NCBI GenBank assembly: GCA_026874595.1
Contig: CM049306.1
Coordinates: 93,733,642-93,797,641, forward strand
Origin: Sipunculus nudus
Taxonomy: Eukaryota; Annelida; Sipuncula; Golfingiida; Sipunculidae
Direction: 5' to 3'
Length of the DNA stretch: 64,000 nt
The notes under the pieces are model-generated. The model saw only the letters and a program-made list of their open reading frames with translations, made no database searches and was not told where the DNA came from. The stretch's first letter is position 1, and each line of letters starts with the position of its first letter. A program made the position numbers and the translations under genes. Positions 62,281 to 64,000 of the stretch are shown here, in pieces.

Positions 62281-63289
62281 ATTGGCTGGTTATAATACCA
62301 ATATTTTATGATGCTCACCAGCGTTGATATTAATAATGTCACAATGAAACAGACATTTAGTTTACAATACAAAACAAAATTTAAAAATCCATTGTTGGTA
62401 CTGCTCAATAGGAAAAAAGGTTAAATTGAAGCTTATTTATATTAGATTTATTGCAAGCATGAAAATTTAATACTAATTACATAAAAGGTAATATGGGCGT
62501 TATGGAAAATGTCCCACAAATGCAGCAATGACTACATTTATAAATGGCTTCAACAAACAGACAAAACTGATTTTATCAAATGAGGAAGTTATGGTAGCCA
62601 GTGTGAATTAAATGGACTGGTAATAAATATTCAATCAAACACCTGTTGTATTGTTCTGATTTATAACATAAATGTATTACTGCCCATCTACCAACAAAAA
62701 TGTATTAGAAATCAAACATTTACTGTGTGACACATGTACACAATGACCAGACAGATGTACAGACATACAAATCTTTAAAGGCTGGCCATTAATATGTTTG
62801 ATAAATGTGTAGCTAAATTTTGCAGTCAAAAGTAATAAATGTGAAAAGACTAGGCAAGCTGGAATAGTTCATCAATCTGCTTGGACTAGTATGTGTGCCC
62901 TAACAAAAAACCAGTTTATTCACATGGGCATCCTGTTTGCGTTTCTCTATTTACACATATACTGCACTGGCACTGTCTGTGGTCTATTAAAGAAACTAAC
63001 CGGTCATCATGAATGGCGATATCATTTGACCTTTCATTCCAGTGAATTTGTTGTAAAAAGGACACACACATTTCCTAAAAAACATGTTTGATAGGTTTTT
63101 ACCAGTCAAGTTCTGCAATAATCTAATATTTTTATATGTCTCTTATGTAGGTCAAAAAGAAACAGTGATCCCTGGGTGACATTGCATTAACTGCATATGA
63201 ACTTACAGCTGTTTATCTAAACTGAACAAACCCCCCCCCCCCCCCCAACAGAAAAATTGCCTTCTACTGTATTTTAGAGAAAAGTTAAA

Positions 63290-63423
63290 ATATTTAAAGG
63301 TGGTTGGGTCACCCTACCCGTTTTGAAGGACTGTGATGTATGTCTGAGTGAGGCACATCTTGTATTTATGACTCAGTATAATATTCTGGATTGCTAAGCT
63401 GTGACCCAACTTGACTTAAATAT
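63290..63423. mobile_element. MITE-like element with 25-bp imperfect inverted repeats
   Basis: Left TATTTAAAGGTGGTTGGGTC (then ACCC) is mirrored by GCTGTGACCCAACTTGACTT (then AAATA). About 134 bases, no frame. Confidence 0.5.
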
Positions 63424-64000
63424 TAAATTTTAACCTGTTTTGATTAAAATTGTGTGAACCTAAAGTCTGTACTGTGGGCCACTGTTAATGTAAGGTAAAT
63501 GCATATGGTTACTTCTTAGTAGTAATTTTACTCAAAATGACCATCAATCAAGTCCACATCATTAGTGATCAAATCTGTTACCCAATTTAAAACAGAATTA
63601 TTTTTTTAAAATTATAATGCTTGTATCATTTTCATGCAAGTATGAAACACTGATAAGGGAATAATTTAATAGGCAAAAATTACGAGAGAATTGTTGGTGG
63701 CAGCAGCATTGTGCTATAGATGAAACTAACCAAGATCTAATGACATTAAATTTTTTATTAAACAAACTTCATTCACTGACTCATATCTTTTTACATACAA
63801 AATTTCAAAGAAATCCATTCACCTATTTTATATTAAAGTGACTCTATGTCACTTAACAATAGCAACTCCTTTAGGTCTTGGGAGAAAGTCACAAAATCAC
63901 ATCAGGATTCATCAGTGAAAATCCATCATTAAACTTCTTTCACACTGTCACAGAGATGACATTTAAAGATGATATATAAGCTGTTGGATATCAATAATTC

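Larger units (their letters stand above)
61645..64000. other. upstream intron of the POMGNT1-like gene (open-ended)
   Basis: No further exon recognised, so the preceding exon should lie above 64000. Contains C-run/G-run repeats near 62108-62260, a poly-C run near 63232-63246 and a MITE-like element at 63290-63423. A short AG/GT-bounded minus-strand stretch near 63674-63703 is open but too short to support. Confidence 0.5.

Noticed and set aside
63674-63703. 30-base AG/GT-bounded stretch encoding HNAAATNNSL as the next upstream exon
   Set aside because: Very short, phase not testable, and residues do not convincingly match the family.

Overview
The window reads as nuclear DNA of an animal, most likely a marine mollusc (probably a bivalve). 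It is AT-rich, long open frames are absent, and the one recognisable gene is split by introns of up to about 15 kb. The spacer DNA is packed with microsatellites, tRNA-derived SINE copies, short inverted-repeat elements, and modular repeats of a style common in mollusc genomes: short GACG/GGAC runs followed by a CTATAGCTCAGATGACTTA-like terminus. No prokaryotic, organellar or viral gene set is visible.

The only protein-coding gene I can support is on the minus strand. It is a 5'-truncated member of glycosyltransferase family 13, closest in layout to POMGNT1 (protein O-mannose beta-1,2-N-acetylglucosaminyltransferase). Six coding exons, from the most 5' to the stop codon, lie at 61595-61644, 58335-58461, 43630-43762, 42069-42218, 41192-41353 and 25321-25423. 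All six have AG/GT borders and matching phases. The 5' part of the gene (cytoplasmic tail, membrane anchor, stem and the start of the catalytic domain) should lie above position 64000. By comparison with human POMGNT1, about 30-35 residues are missing between the last two exons. A further phase-2/phase-2 exon is expected in the 15.8-kb last intron, but I could not find it.

Region by region: 1-22.4 kb is intergenic, with normal CpG frequency, several repeats (a modular tandem element at 4.39-6.29 kb, an LTR-like sequence with a perfect 382-bp tandem duplication at 9.0-10.05 kb, and a 1.8-kb dispersed element at 14.5-16.3 kb) and long unique stretches. From about 22.4 kb upward, covering the gene and its downstream flank, CpG is strongly depleted. 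That pattern fits invertebrate gene-body methylation. The introns hold SINEs, MITE-like elements, a 3.2-kb second copy of the dispersed element (45.7-48.9 kb), two minisatellites next to exons, and several unique CpG-retaining patches that are candidates for regulatory DNA.

I found no new multi-gene system. The most useful observations are the CpG boundary, the EEE variant of the metal-binding motif in the transferase, the missing exon, the perfect 382-bp duplication, the alternating hairpin/non-hairpin minisatellite 37 bp from a splice acceptor, and repeat families recognisable from copies within this one window. Everything here was read by eye; alignments and family names are not database-verified.

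[Form note: the original answer gave no feature confidence values; 0.5 is a uniform placeholder required by the schema, not an estimate.]
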